Below are positions 1 through 4,854 of a stretch of DNA of 7,908 nt, piece after piece; the stretch's first letter is position 1; every line of letters starts with the position of its first letter. The notes below the pieces were generated by a model. That model ran no database searches, was not told the origin of the DNA, and was given only the letters and a program-made list of their open reading frames with translations. Origin of the DNA: Bryobacterales bacterium (lineage in GTDB: Bacteria; Acidobacteriota; Terriglobia; Bryobacterales; Bryobacteraceae); contig SHUN01000117.1 in the NCBI GenBank assembly GCA_009697495.1, forward strand, positions 1-7,908, given 5' to 3'. A program made the position numbers and the translations under genes.

Positions 1-593
1 AGAAGCGTCCAGTTGTTGGCGGGTGCCCCCGCGATAATTCCGTCGTAGTCTTCGGGGTAACGCTGGGCTTCCATCAGCGCCTGGCGGCCGCCGTTGGAGC
101 AGGAAGAGAAGTAGGATTTTTTCGGCGCGGAGCCGTAGAACGCCGTGGTGACCGCTTTGCCTTGAACGGTCATCAGATGGATGGCGCGATGGCCGAAATC
201 GATGATTTTTTCGGGATGATTTAGCGCCCATTTGGCGTCGACTCCGCCTGTGGCGGCGTGGCCGGTGTCGGTGGAGGCGGCGGCGAAGTTGTTGCGGACG
301 GCCTCAACCAATCCGGCGGTGCTGATGGACCCGGCGAAGCCGCCGTTTCCGATGCCGAGGAATTTGCCGTTCCAATCCGCGGCTGGCAGCCAGACGGCGA
401 ACTTGATTTCGGAATCGGAAGTTGGCGAGATGACGCCGGTGACGCGGCAGTGGGCGGGCACGTCCTTCAATGCCGGGACTAGTTTCGCTTCGGTGATTCT
501 TGTTGACGGGAGCGTCAACTTCGCCAGTCCTTCGCAATCGGCGGCGCCGGCGATGGCGGCGGCGCAAAGCCCAGTCAAAATGATTCGCAACAT
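1..593 (-). CDS. Tannase/feruloyl esterase family secreted hydrolase (3' end beyond window)
   Basis: This frame has no stop and leaves the window after 197 codons, so it is the N-terminal part of a longer protein (the family is usually about 450-550 aa). The ATG at 593 is preceded by AGAGGA 3 nt upstream. Residues 1-18 form a short basic, then hydrophobic, Ala-rich stretch that looks like a signal peptide, so the enzyme is probably exported. The mature part begins with the family-typical DCEGLAKLTLP and continues with WNGKFLGIGNGGFAG. Near residues 164-170 it has SCSNGGR, the nucleophile elbow: Ser166 should be the catalytic serine and Cys165 the adjacent cysteine of the family's CS-D-HC arrangement. 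The Asp and His-Cys partners would lie outside the window. The family hydrolyses gallate or hydroxycinnamate esters (tannins, feruloylated polysaccharides). The exact substrate cannot be told. It is the second gene of an operon with the PLP enzyme, 8 bp downstream of that gene's stop. Confidence 0.87.
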   Translation of the reverse strand, partial: MLRIILTGLCAAAIAGAADCEGLAKLTLPSTRITEAKLVPALKDVPAHCRVTGVISPTSDSEIKFAVWLPAADWNGKFLGIGNGGFAGSISTAGLVEAVRNNFAAASTDTGHAATGGVDAKWALNHPEKIIDFGHRAIHLMTVQGKAVTTAFYGSAPKKSYFSSCSNGGRQALMEAQRYPEDYDGIIAGAPANNWTL

Positions 594-601
594 AGGTCCT
601 C

Positions 602-1762
602 TTATCCGAGCACTTCGCGCAGACGTTTTGCCAGCGCGTCCAGTTCATCATCGCGCAAGCAGACGGGGTTTATCACAAGCGTGCCCTCGGCTGCGCGGGA
701 CGGGTCCACGTGGACCGATGGCACGCCATTCTGCAAGCGCAGGCAGGCGGCGACGCCGTCGGCGACTTCAATCACAAGCTTCGGCACCAGGCCGTCGCGA
801 ATCGCGCCGCGGGTGCCGCCGAGTTGCGCGGCGAGCCGCTCGACGCGGGCTTTGTAGATGGCGCGGCGCGCTTCGTCGCTTTCGGCAACGAATCGTTTCA
901 ATGCCACGAGAAGGCCGACGATGGTCTCCTTGCCGACTTTGCAAGTGCGGCCGATGCCGTGCGGGGGGATGCCAACGAGAACGTCCTTATCGATTAACGA
1001 AGGCGGGGGCGCCCATTGATTCCACTCGATGTCCAGATCCAGATTTTGGAGGATGGCGGACATGATGAGATCGCGCCGGCCGCAAAGAATGCCGGAGCCT
1101 TGCGGGCCGCCGATGGCTTTGCCGCCGCTGTAGGCGACGAGGTCGGCCCCGGCGGCGATGAAGCGTTTCAGGTTGGCGGCGGGGGGCAACTGCGCGGCGG
1201 CGTCGACGAGCACGGGGACGTTGCGGCCATGGGCGACGCGGACAACTTCATCCAGGGCGGGCCTGGCGCTGCCGGAGGCGACGTAGACGACCGCGGCGGT
1301 GGAGGGGTTGATAGCGTCGGCAATTTCCCAGCCTTCGGCATCGCGAACACCGGCGCCGGCGACGCGATCGGGCAGGCCGACCTCGACGATGCGGACGCCG
1401 GTGGCGCGAACGGCGTGGTCATAGAAATTCCGCTGGCTACGGACCATGACGACTTCGTTCTTCATCCCCGTTGTGTCGGGCAGGCGGGCCATGCGCCCGG
1501 GGTCGAGACCGGCAATGCACGCAGCGGTGCCGAGCAGCAATCCAGCGGCCGCGCCCGAGGTGACGATGCCGGCTTCGGCTCCGGTGACATCGGCGATGAT
1601 GCGGCTGGCACCGGCTTGGAGTTCAGCCATGTCGACGCAGTATGTGGCGGCTTCCGCCATGGCGCGCGAGACTTCCGGGGTGAGGAAGCCGCCCGAGACG
1701 CGGGTCGAGGGGCCTTTGGCGTTGATGATTGTCCGAACCCCGAGATCGTCGTAGATTCCCAT
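602..1762 (-). CDS. SelA/DgaE-like PLP-dependent enzyme (aminotransferase class V fold)
   Basis: The protein is 386 aa and looks complete, similar in length to D-glucosaminate-6-phosphate ammonia-lyase (DgaE) and the seryl-tRNA selenium transferase-like family. It starts MGIYDDLGVRTIINAKG, the usual opening of this group. VLVDAAAQLPP (about 185-194) supplies the Asp expected to pair with the pyridine nitrogen (Asp187). YSGGKAIGGPQGSGIL (about 211-225) is the cofactor-binding motif, with Lys215 as the likely Schiff-base lysine. It is cytoplasmic, with no signal peptide. The group includes PLP lyases of amino-sugar acids and other alpha,beta-eliminating enzymes. It is too short for a true SelA, and no selenocysteine genes are near, so selenocysteine synthesis is unlikely. 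The ATG at 1762 lacks a Shine-Dalgarno and overlaps on the other strand an ATG of the divergent gene; a very short or absent leader is possible. It is the first gene of the operon with the tannase homologue. The substrate is unknown. Confidence 0.85.
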   Translation of the reverse strand: MGIYDDLGVRTIINAKGPSTRVSGGFLTPEVSRAMAEAATYCVDMAELQAGASRIIADVTGAEAGIVTSGAAAGLLLGTAACIAGLDPGRMARLPDTTGMKNEVVMVRSQRNFYDHAVRATGVRIVEVGLPDRVAGAGVRDAEGWEIADAINPSTAAVVYVASGSARPALDEVVRVAHGRNVPVLVDAAAQLPPAANLKRFIAAGADLVAYSGGKAIGGPQGSGILCGRRDLIMSAILQNLDLDIEWNQWAPPPSLIDKDVLVGIPPHGIGRTCKVGKETIVGLLVALKRFVAESDEARRAIYKARVERLAAQLGGTRGAIRDGLVPKLVIEVADGVAACLRLQNGVPSVHVDPSRAAEGTLVINPVCLRDDELDALAKRLREVLG

Positions 1763-1787
1763 GAATGTTTATAGTAATAGAAGCAAC
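1763..1787. promoter_or_regulatory. 25-bp divergent start-to-start gap with a two-way -10-like box
   Basis: Only 25 bp separate the start codons of the PLP gene (minus) and the universal stress gene (plus). The gap is AT-rich against its GC-rich surroundings. It contains TATAGT at 1770-1775 on plus (one mismatch to TATAAT) and TACTAT at 1776-1771 on minus, which overlap. No convincing -35 hexamer is seen on either strand. If these boxes are used, both mRNAs would have leaders of only a few nucleotides or none. This is inference from sequence only. Confidence 0.35.
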
Positions 1788-2633
1788 ATGAATATCCTAC
1801 TCGCTGTTGATGAGAGTTCGGCGAGTCAAATCGCCATTGAGGAAGTAGCGGGGCGGCCATGGCCGGAAGCGACAACCGTCGAAGTATTGACGGTCGTAGA
1901 GGCGGGCCAGGTTTCCAACGGGGTGAACGATGCGGCAGTGGCGCTGCTTCGTGGCGCCGGACTGCGGGCGCTTGGCAAAGTGGCGGCGGGCGACGCGAAA
2001 GCAGTGATTGCGGCGCGCGCTGAAGCCATGCGGCCGGATCTGATTGTAGTCGGGTCCCATCGGCCGTCGGCGCTGACGGATTTGTTTGTGGGCAATGTGG
2101 CGGTCCATACGCTGCGGCACGCGGGGTGCTCCGTGGCGATAGTGCGGGCGCGGCTGGACGACGGATTGATACCGCGAAAAATCCTGCTGGCGGTGGACGG
2201 TTCGGCGTATGCGGAGGCCGCGGCGAGGGCGATTGCCGAACGGCCGTGGCCAGCGCGGAGCGAGGTGCGAGTGCTGAGCGTTGTGGAGGTTGTGCTGCCG
2301 GCGATGCATGCGTTGTTCGATCCGCCATTTGTTCAATCGGATGAAGTGCAGAGACTGCGGGTGGAGGCGGTGGCGCGGGCGCAGAGGGCGGTGAGCGACG
2401 CGGTGGCGATATTGGCTCCGTCGGGGTTGGCGGTATCGGAAACAATTTCGGTGTTGCTGGACGGCACCAAAGAAGTGATTTTGCAGGAGGCTCGCGATTG
2501 GGGCGCGGACTGGCTATTCGTGGGTTCGCATGGGCGGCAAGGGGCGGAGCGGTTGCTGATGGGAAGCGTCTCAGAGGCGATTGCGATGCAGGCGAACTGT
2601 TCAGTGGAGGTGGTGCGAGCGCGGGTGGGTTAA
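1788..2633 (+). CDS. Tandem universal stress protein (two UspA domains)
   Basis: The protein is about 281 aa from the ATG at 1788 (MNILLAVDESS, a canonical UspA start). An in-frame ATG at 1761 would add nine residues that do not belong to the fold. It has two Usp domains, roughly 1-122 and 130-281. They are visibly related: ILLAVDESS and ILLAVDGSA open them, and RPWP followed by VLTVVE or VLSVVE recurs. Domain 2 carries the complete nucleotide-binding motif G-2x-G-9x-G-S (GSHGRQGAERLLMGS, about 246-260). In domain 1 the equivalent GSHRPSALTDLFVGN has Arg for the second Gly and Asn for the final Ser/Thr, so ATP binding is probably limited to domain 2. Usp proteins are cytoplasmic stress and energy-state proteins. 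No particular stress is indicated. AGAAG 5 nt before 1788 is a weak ribosome-binding site. It is transcribed away from the PLP gene. Confidence 0.93.
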   Translation: MNILLAVDESSASQIAIEEVAGRPWPEATTVEVLTVVEAGQVSNGVNDAAVALLRGAGLRALGKVAAGDAKAVIAARAEAMRPDLIVVGSHRPSALTDLFVGNVAVHTLRHAGCSVAIVRARLDDGLIPRKILLAVDGSAYAEAAARAIAERPWPARSEVRVLSVVEVVLPAMHALFDPPFVQSDEVQRLRVEAVARAQRAVSDAVAILAPSGLAVSETISVLLDGTKEVILQEARDWGADWLFVGSHGRQGAERLLMGSVSEAIAMQANCSVEVVRARVG

Positions 2634-2637
2634 CGCC

Positions 2638-2657
2638 GGGGGCGGGGGCGGGGGCGG
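2638..2657 (+). repeat. G-run tract (G5-C-G5-C-G5-C-G2)
   Basis: Just after the stop of the universal stress gene the plus strand has three runs of five G separated by single C, then GG. This fits a G-quadruplex with very short loops, at least as a two-tier structure. It lies in the untranslated stretch before brnT. A role in transcription pausing or mRNA stability is only a possibility; it may be simple low-complexity sequence. Confidence 0.4.
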
Positions 2658-2678
2658 CACAACCAGTCTTCTACCGGC

Positions 2679-2694
2679 ATCGCCATTCGGCGAT
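2679..2694. promoter_or_regulatory. Inverted repeat upstream of brnT, candidate TA operator
   Basis: ATCGCC-attc-GGCGAT is a perfect 6-bp inverted repeat 8 bp before the first possible brnT start. BrnTA and other type II TA operons are usually autorepressed by the antitoxin's ribbon-helix-helix domain binding palindromes in this position. It could also be a hairpin ending the upstream transcript, but no T-run follows. Confidence 0.35.
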
Positions 2695-2702
2695 CTATCC
2701 CA

Positions 2703-3032
2703 ATGCACGTTAAAATGAACCCATTGATGGCAGCGTTTCTCTATGAATTTGAATGGGATCCGGTGAAGGCAAACACCAATCTCAAAAAGCACGGCTTAGA
2801 TTTTGAGCGGGCCGGAACCGTGTTCCTAGACCCGCTCGCGGTTACGATCCCTGACGAGGAGCACAGTGAAACCGAGGTCCGATGGATTACGCCGGGAAAG
2901 GATGCGGGTGGCCAATACGCGCTCGTGATCCACACTTTCGAGTGGTTGGCAGATGAACGGGGACGAATCCGGTTCATTTCCGCAAGAAGACCAACGATGG
3001 CGGAAATCCGCGACTACGAGGAGCAGATATGA
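2703..3032 (+). CDS. brnT: BrnT family toxin (type II TA ribonuclease)
   Basis: BrnT toxins (formerly DUF497) are small RelE-fold ribonucleases that inhibit translation and are neutralised by BrnA. The family signature FEWDPVKANTNLKKHG is at about residues 16-31. It is followed by a DFERA segment, then DPLAVTIPDEEHSETEVRW, and the C-terminal RIRFISARRPTMAEIRDYE, where the family keeps its R..SAR motif. Length from the first ATG is 109 aa. BrnT is normally about 90-100 aa, so the ATG at 2715 (105 aa) or 2727 (101 aa) may be the true start; none of the three has a clear Shine-Dalgarno. The gene lies 69 bp after the universal stress gene. It overlaps brnA by 4 bp (ATGA), the toxin-first order typical of brnTA. 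It appears intact. Confidence 0.9.
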   Translation: MHVKMNPLMAAFLYEFEWDPVKANTNLKKHGLDFERAGTVFLDPLAVTIPDEEHSETEVRWITPGKDAGGQYALVIHTFEWLADERGRIRFISARRPTMAEIRDYEEQI

Positions 3033-3229
3033 ATCCTGAGTATGACTTCAGCAAGGGCGAACGCGGCAAGTTTTTCCGGCCCAACGCCAAACTTCGCTTG
3101 CCGATCTATTTGAGCCCTGATGTTCAGCACTATCTAACCGAACGCGCAGCCCAGAAGGGTATACCGCTTGGCGAGATGGTGAACACGCTTCTGAAGCAGG
3201 AGATTCAGATGATTGAGTCGGTGAAGTAG
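3029..3229 (+). CDS. BrnA-like ribbon-helix-helix antitoxin of BrnT
   Basis: This 66-aa protein is translationally coupled to the toxin (ATGA overlap) and has a strong ribosome-binding site, GAGGAG, 5 nt before the ATG. After a short leader (DFSKGERGKFF, often seen in antitoxins next to DUF497 toxins) comes a likely ribbon-helix-helix. It consists of the strand KLRLPIYL (about 21-28), helix SPDVQHYLTERAAQKG (29-44) and helix PLGEMVNTLLKQEI (46-59). It should bind BrnT and, as a dimer, repress the operon, possibly at the inverted repeat at 2679-2694. The fold assignment is from pattern only. The protein is shorter than classical BrnA, so it may be a related CopG-type antitoxin. It ends 17 bp from the convergent higA. 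Confidence 0.83.
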   Translation: MNPEYDFSKGERGKFFRPNAKLRLPIYLSPDVQHYLTERAAQKGIPLGEMVNTLLKQEIQMIESVK

Positions 3230-3246
3230 GGTTTGGTGGAATTCGT

Positions 3247-3555
3247 TCAGTGGGCGGACACCAGCGGCTGGTGTGACCGGTAGCGGCGGACGATGATCTT
3301 TCCGGCACGCTGGCGCGCCCGGAAGATATCAAAGGCCGACTGCATACCCATGAGCGTTTCCAGCTTCGGGCCGAAGGCCTTTTCGATGCGAAGGGCCATA
3401 TCGCCGGTCAGATCGACTTTGGCGTTCAGAAGCCCGGACAGTGCCTGGCGCGACACGCCCAGCGCTTTGGCGGCATCGGTTACCGTCAGGCCGATTGCCT
3501 CGATGATTTCGGCGCGGATCACTTCGCCGGGATGCGGCGGGTTGTGCATTGGCAT
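3247..3555 (-). CDS. higA: HigA family addiction-module antitoxin, copy 1
   Basis: This 102-aa protein has the HigA/VapI signature MHNPPHPGEVIRAEIIE at its N-terminus. A helix-turn-helix follows (about 24-45), with recognition helix VSRQALSGLLN including Arg36. It should bind DNA and neutralise HigB. The ATG at 3555 is chosen because AGGAGA stands 4 nt upstream and the family start follows; further upstream the frame is out of phase with the toxin. The toxin frame upstream stops at 3564, 8 bp before this start, inside the ribosome-binding site. The toxin gene is broken (see 3564-3772), so this is an orphan antitoxin. The last 11 residues (YRSHQPLVSAH) are absent from copy 2, where a stop replaces the Tyr codon. 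It is convergent with brnA. Confidence 0.93.
   Translation of the reverse strand: MPMHNPPHPGEVIRAEIIEAIGLTVTDAAKALGVSRQALSGLLNAKVDLTGDMALRIEKAFGPKLETLMGMQSAFDIFRARQRAGKIIVRRYRSHQPLVSAH
3258..3274. repeat. Perfect 8-bp inverted repeat at the end of higA copy 1
   Basis: ACACCAGC-g-GCTGGTGT lies inside the last codons of higA copy 1 and just outside the region shared with copy 2 (which begins at 3281). It sits between two convergent genes. It could weakly stop brnTA transcripts, but there is no T-run on either strand, so the role is unproven. Confidence 0.4.
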
Positions 3556-3634
3556 GGTTTCTCCTAGCGGAAAGTCAGCCGCAAGTTGCGTGTCACAGGA
3601 AGGCTCCACCCCCTGGCGGCCAAGCGTACAATTC
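3281..3634. repeat. Long direct repeat, copy 1 (higBA)
   Basis: This stretch matches 4856-5220 in the same orientation. In the antitoxin part I count about 13 mismatches in roughly 270 bases. Length differences: this copy lacks 32 bases found at 5176-5207 and a further 2 bases nearby, whereas copy 2 lacks the 23 bases at 3554-3576. The match stops abruptly at both ends, pointing to duplication or transfer of a segment, not a chance family resemblance. Confidence 0.85.
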
Positions 3635-3772
3635 ACTACCCGACTTCATTCGATCCAGGACGGCGAACATGGCGCGCAGTTTCGCGAAGGTATCAGCGGG
3701 AAGCCCCATTGTGATGCCATCCTCATAGAACCGTTTGAGCGGCCAGTCCACCCCCGGACCACGAGCGACAAT
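3564..3772 (-). pseudogene. higB: higB toxin, copy 1: frameshifted remnant
   Basis: Reading leftwards from about 3772, one frame gives a HigB-like N-terminus: PLKRFYEDGITMGLPADTF, then AKLRAMFAVLDRMKSGSELYAW. It then runs into an early stop (TGA) about ten codons later. The remainder of the toxin is present in another frame, WSLPVTRNLRLTFR followed by TAG at 3566-3564. Compared with copy 2 this gene has lost 32 bases at a GCC/GCC microhomology plus 2 bases, net 34, which explains the shift. No ATG in frame precedes the conserved part; a GTG at 3751 is possible. Even the second frame ends at LTFR, short of the D-Y-H that normally finishes HigB and serves in catalysis. The toxin is therefore almost certainly inactive. 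It begins about 11 bp after pemK and is followed 8 bp later by higA. Confidence 0.75.
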
Positions 3773-3783
3773 CCACGAACATG

Positions 3784-4107
3784 CTACTTCGCAAAAGCGT
3801 TGCCGACACACCCCTTCACGCTGGTCCAATCGTGATCGCTGAGGTGGCCAATGATCGTCAGTTCAGACCGATGAACGGTCAGCACATACGCGCGAAAGTG
3901 AGATTCCGCCCGGAGCCCAGCGGCTTGCCAGTCTCTAAGGCAATAATCAGTGGACGCTGGGGACGCCGGCGGACGCGTTGCGAGAATCCCCACCAGGACG
4001 TCGGGGCGTTCACGCAGATAAGCGGAGCTTGCGATAACAACGGCGGGGCGAACTTTGGTTTCGACGGCGCCCTCGAGGACACCTACCACGACATCTCCGG
4101 GCCTCAA
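3784..4107 (-). CDS. PemK/MazF-like endoribonuclease toxin
   Basis: This 107-aa protein has the layout of the PemK/MazF family. It opens RPGDVVVGVLEG, followed by KVRPAVVIAS (about 18-27), whose Arg20-Pro21 is the conserved catalytic-side motif. A DVLVGILATR strand and a C-terminal half rich in short strands (SHFRAYVLTVHRSELTIIGHLS) follow. Such toxins cut mRNA at short motifs. The start is TTG at 4107, overlapping the antitoxin stop by 4 bp, with AGAGGA 6 nt upstream. A weak start codon on the toxin after a strongly coupled antitoxin is common in TA pairs. The identity is good at family level. The cut site is unknown. The gene seems intact and is probably the active toxin of this leftward unit. 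Confidence 0.86.
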   Translation of the reverse strand: MRPGDVVVGVLEGAVETKVRPAVVIASSAYLRERPDVLVGILATRPPASPASTDYCLRDWQAAGLRAESHFRAYVLTVHRSELTIIGHLSDHDWTSVKGCVGNAFAK

Positions 4108-4340
4108 TCCGCTTCCTCTGCTTCGCCTTCCTCAAGTCGCCGAACCGAAGCAGCGCGGAACTCCCTCAAGTCCTCATCGGACCAGGAATCGGACCAGTCA
4201 ATCTTGCGCTCCGGTGCAAACGCGGCCAACCGCTCGATCAATCGCGACAGTTCAGTGGCGGCATCGGGCGATAGTCTGCGGAATGCGGCAAGCAAGGATG
4301 CTTCTTGCGAATTTAGGGAGACTTCCATGATTCTAGCCAT
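4104..4340 (-). CDS. Probable antitoxin of the PemK-like toxin (non-AbrB type)
   Basis: This 78-aa protein sits directly before the PemK-like toxin and overlaps it by 4 bp, so it takes the antitoxin position. It does not show the AbrB or SpoVT swapped-hairpin start expected of MazE. It has a Leu/Ala-rich helical part (about 12-42, SLLAAFRRLSPDAATELSRLIERLAAF). A conserved-looking DWSDSWSDEDLREF (48-61) follows, then a very acidic tail (EEGEAEEAD). Such an acidic, flexible C-terminus would fit wrapping around a basic toxin surface. The start could be Met1 (4340) or Met5 (4328); neither has a good ribosome-binding site. TATACT lies immediately before Met1 and would suit a short leader to Met5. 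The function rests on position and composition. Confidence 0.75.
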   Translation of the reverse strand: MARIMEVSLNSQEASLLAAFRRLSPDAATELSRLIERLAAFAPERKIDWSDSWSDEDLREFRAASVRRLEEGEAEEAD

Positions 4341-4356
4341 AGTATACGGCGCGCCG
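4341..4356. promoter_or_regulatory. TATACT box and CGGCGCGCCG palindrome before the pemK operon
   Basis: On the minus strand TATACT (4346-4341) matches a -10 box in five of six bases. It directly abuts the perfect 10-bp palindrome CGGCGCGCCG at 4347-4356. A palindrome next to the -10 is where an autoregulating antitoxin complex would bind. No clear -35 is seen. This is inferred from arrangement only. Confidence 0.35.
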
Positions 4357-4413
4357 AACGCGATCGGTAACGATTAGCCGAGCAGGGCAAACCCAAATAG
4401 TCCAGGGCGTGCC

Positions 4414-4441
4414 GTCGTACCAGTTCGAGCCTTTGGGCGAT
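4414..4441 (+). repeat. Diverged direct repeat, left of hairpin cluster
   Basis: This segment resembles 4724-4750: both begin GT.GTAC.A and end TTGGGCGAT, with about 21 of 28 aligned positions equal in my hand alignment. The two flank the hairpin cluster. They might be ends of an old mobile unit, or a chance resemblance. Confidence 0.3.
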
Positions 4442-4447
4442 GCACCA

Positions 4448-4541
4448 AAAGGGAACCCTTTCTCCCCGCCCTAAACAACCACCGCCTGAAGGCGGTGGGG
4501 TTAGCTGGCGACTGAAAGTCGCAAGGCGCGGCTAAAGCCGC
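4448..4541 (+). repeat. Cluster of REP-like hairpins, group 1
   Basis: Four short palindromes follow each other: AAAGGG-aa-CCCTTT (4448-4461), CCACCGCC-tgaa-GGCGGTGG (4479-4498), GCGACT-gaa-AGTCGC (4508-4522) and GCGGCT-aa-AGCCGC (4528-4541). Three share a centre of the form CTGAAAG, CTGAAGG or CTAAAG. The second is followed by GGTTAG. This resembles REP or MITE-like palindromic clusters that occur between genes in many soil bacteria, sometimes mobilised by a REP-associated tyrosine transposase. No such transposase gene is in the window. Confidence 0.65.
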
Positions 4542-4677
4542 AAGAAGTCTCGACCCGGACGTTCGCAGTCGCGACATGCAGTTAGGCCGAGTTCCCACCG
4601 TGCGGCCAGCCGCTGGGGAAGAACAGCCCTGGACACATTTAGTCAATCCCCAGCGTCGACTCACTCCGAAGTACTGT

Positions 4678-4706
4678 GGCTGAAAGCAGCCCGCCTGAAA
4701 GGCGGG
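4678..4706 (+). repeat. REP-like hairpins, group 2
   Basis: GGCTG-aaag-CAGCC (4678-4691) overlaps CCCGCCT-gaa-AGGCGGG (4690-4706), so the two hairpins exclude each other. The second is followed by a G-run and ATTAG, as the hairpin at 4479-4498 is followed by GGGGTTAG. This suggests one repeat family with unit CCGCCTGAA(A)GGCGG + G-run + TTAG. Confidence 0.6.
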
Positions 4707-4723
4707 GGGATTAGACCCGGCGC

Positions 4724-4750
4724 GTGGTACTAAAACGGGGCTTGGGCGAT
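4724..4750 (+). repeat. Diverged direct repeat, right of hairpin cluster
   Basis: This is the partner of 4414-4441, ending with the same nine bases TTGGGCGAT. It begins about 18 bp after the last hairpin. The similarity is partial, so its meaning is uncertain. Confidence 0.3.
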
Positions 4751-4784
4751 CACATTATGGGCACCGGCGGCTCCATGCTCGCGG

Positions 4785-4816
4785 GCGGATCGCGCTGAAA
4801 CGGCGTAGCGATCCGC
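4785..4816. terminator. 9-bp inverted repeat downstream of higA copy 2
   Basis: GCGGATCGC and GCGATCCGC are perfect 9-bp arms with a 14-bp loop, about 40 bp beyond the stop of the minus-strand higA copy 2. The position suits a transcription end for the leftward gntP transcript. No T-run follows, so it would not be a standard intrinsic terminator. It may instead be a protein site or part of an old mobile unit. Confidence 0.3.
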
Positions 4817-4854
4817 AATCTGTCCGGGTTCCGCGCGGCTTCCACTCCCGCGCG

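Larger units (their letters stand above)
4341..4854. other. 514-bp non-coding stretch between the two TA remnants
   Basis: I see no gene here. A frame of about 96 codons on minus (4374-4664) simply reads through the hairpins and has no recognisable protein pattern. The stretch holds a possible promoter/operator at its left end, a cluster of palindromes at 4448-4706, a diverged direct repeat at both sides of that cluster, and a 9-bp inverted repeat at 4785-4816. Confidence 0.6.

Noticed and set aside
232..1065. A 277-codon plus-strand frame across the tannase and PLP genes
   Set aside because: It crosses the junction of two real minus-strand genes and contains long Arg-rich stretches; it is a shadow frame.
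602..1762. True selenocysteine synthase (SelA)
   Set aside because: The protein is about 80 residues shorter than bacterial SelA and lacks its usual N-terminal domain, and no selB, selD or tRNA-Sec gene is near.
1016..1774. A 252-codon plus-strand frame opposite the PLP enzyme
   Set aside because: Gly/Asp/Ala-rich with no domain pattern; it is the complement of well-conserved codons of the PLP gene.
1462..2445. A 327-codon minus-strand frame opposite the universal stress gene
   Set aside because: Its composition is Pro, Ser and Ala-rich as expected for a shadow of a GC-rich gene, and it overlaps two clear genes.
4374..4664. A 96-codon minus-strand frame in the intergenic stretch
   Set aside because: It reads through the palindromes, has no ribosome-binding site and no recognisable pattern.
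4448..4706. A CRISPR array, considered because of closely spaced repeats
   Set aside because: The repeats are short palindromes of differing sequence and spacing without constant-length spacers, and no cas genes are present.
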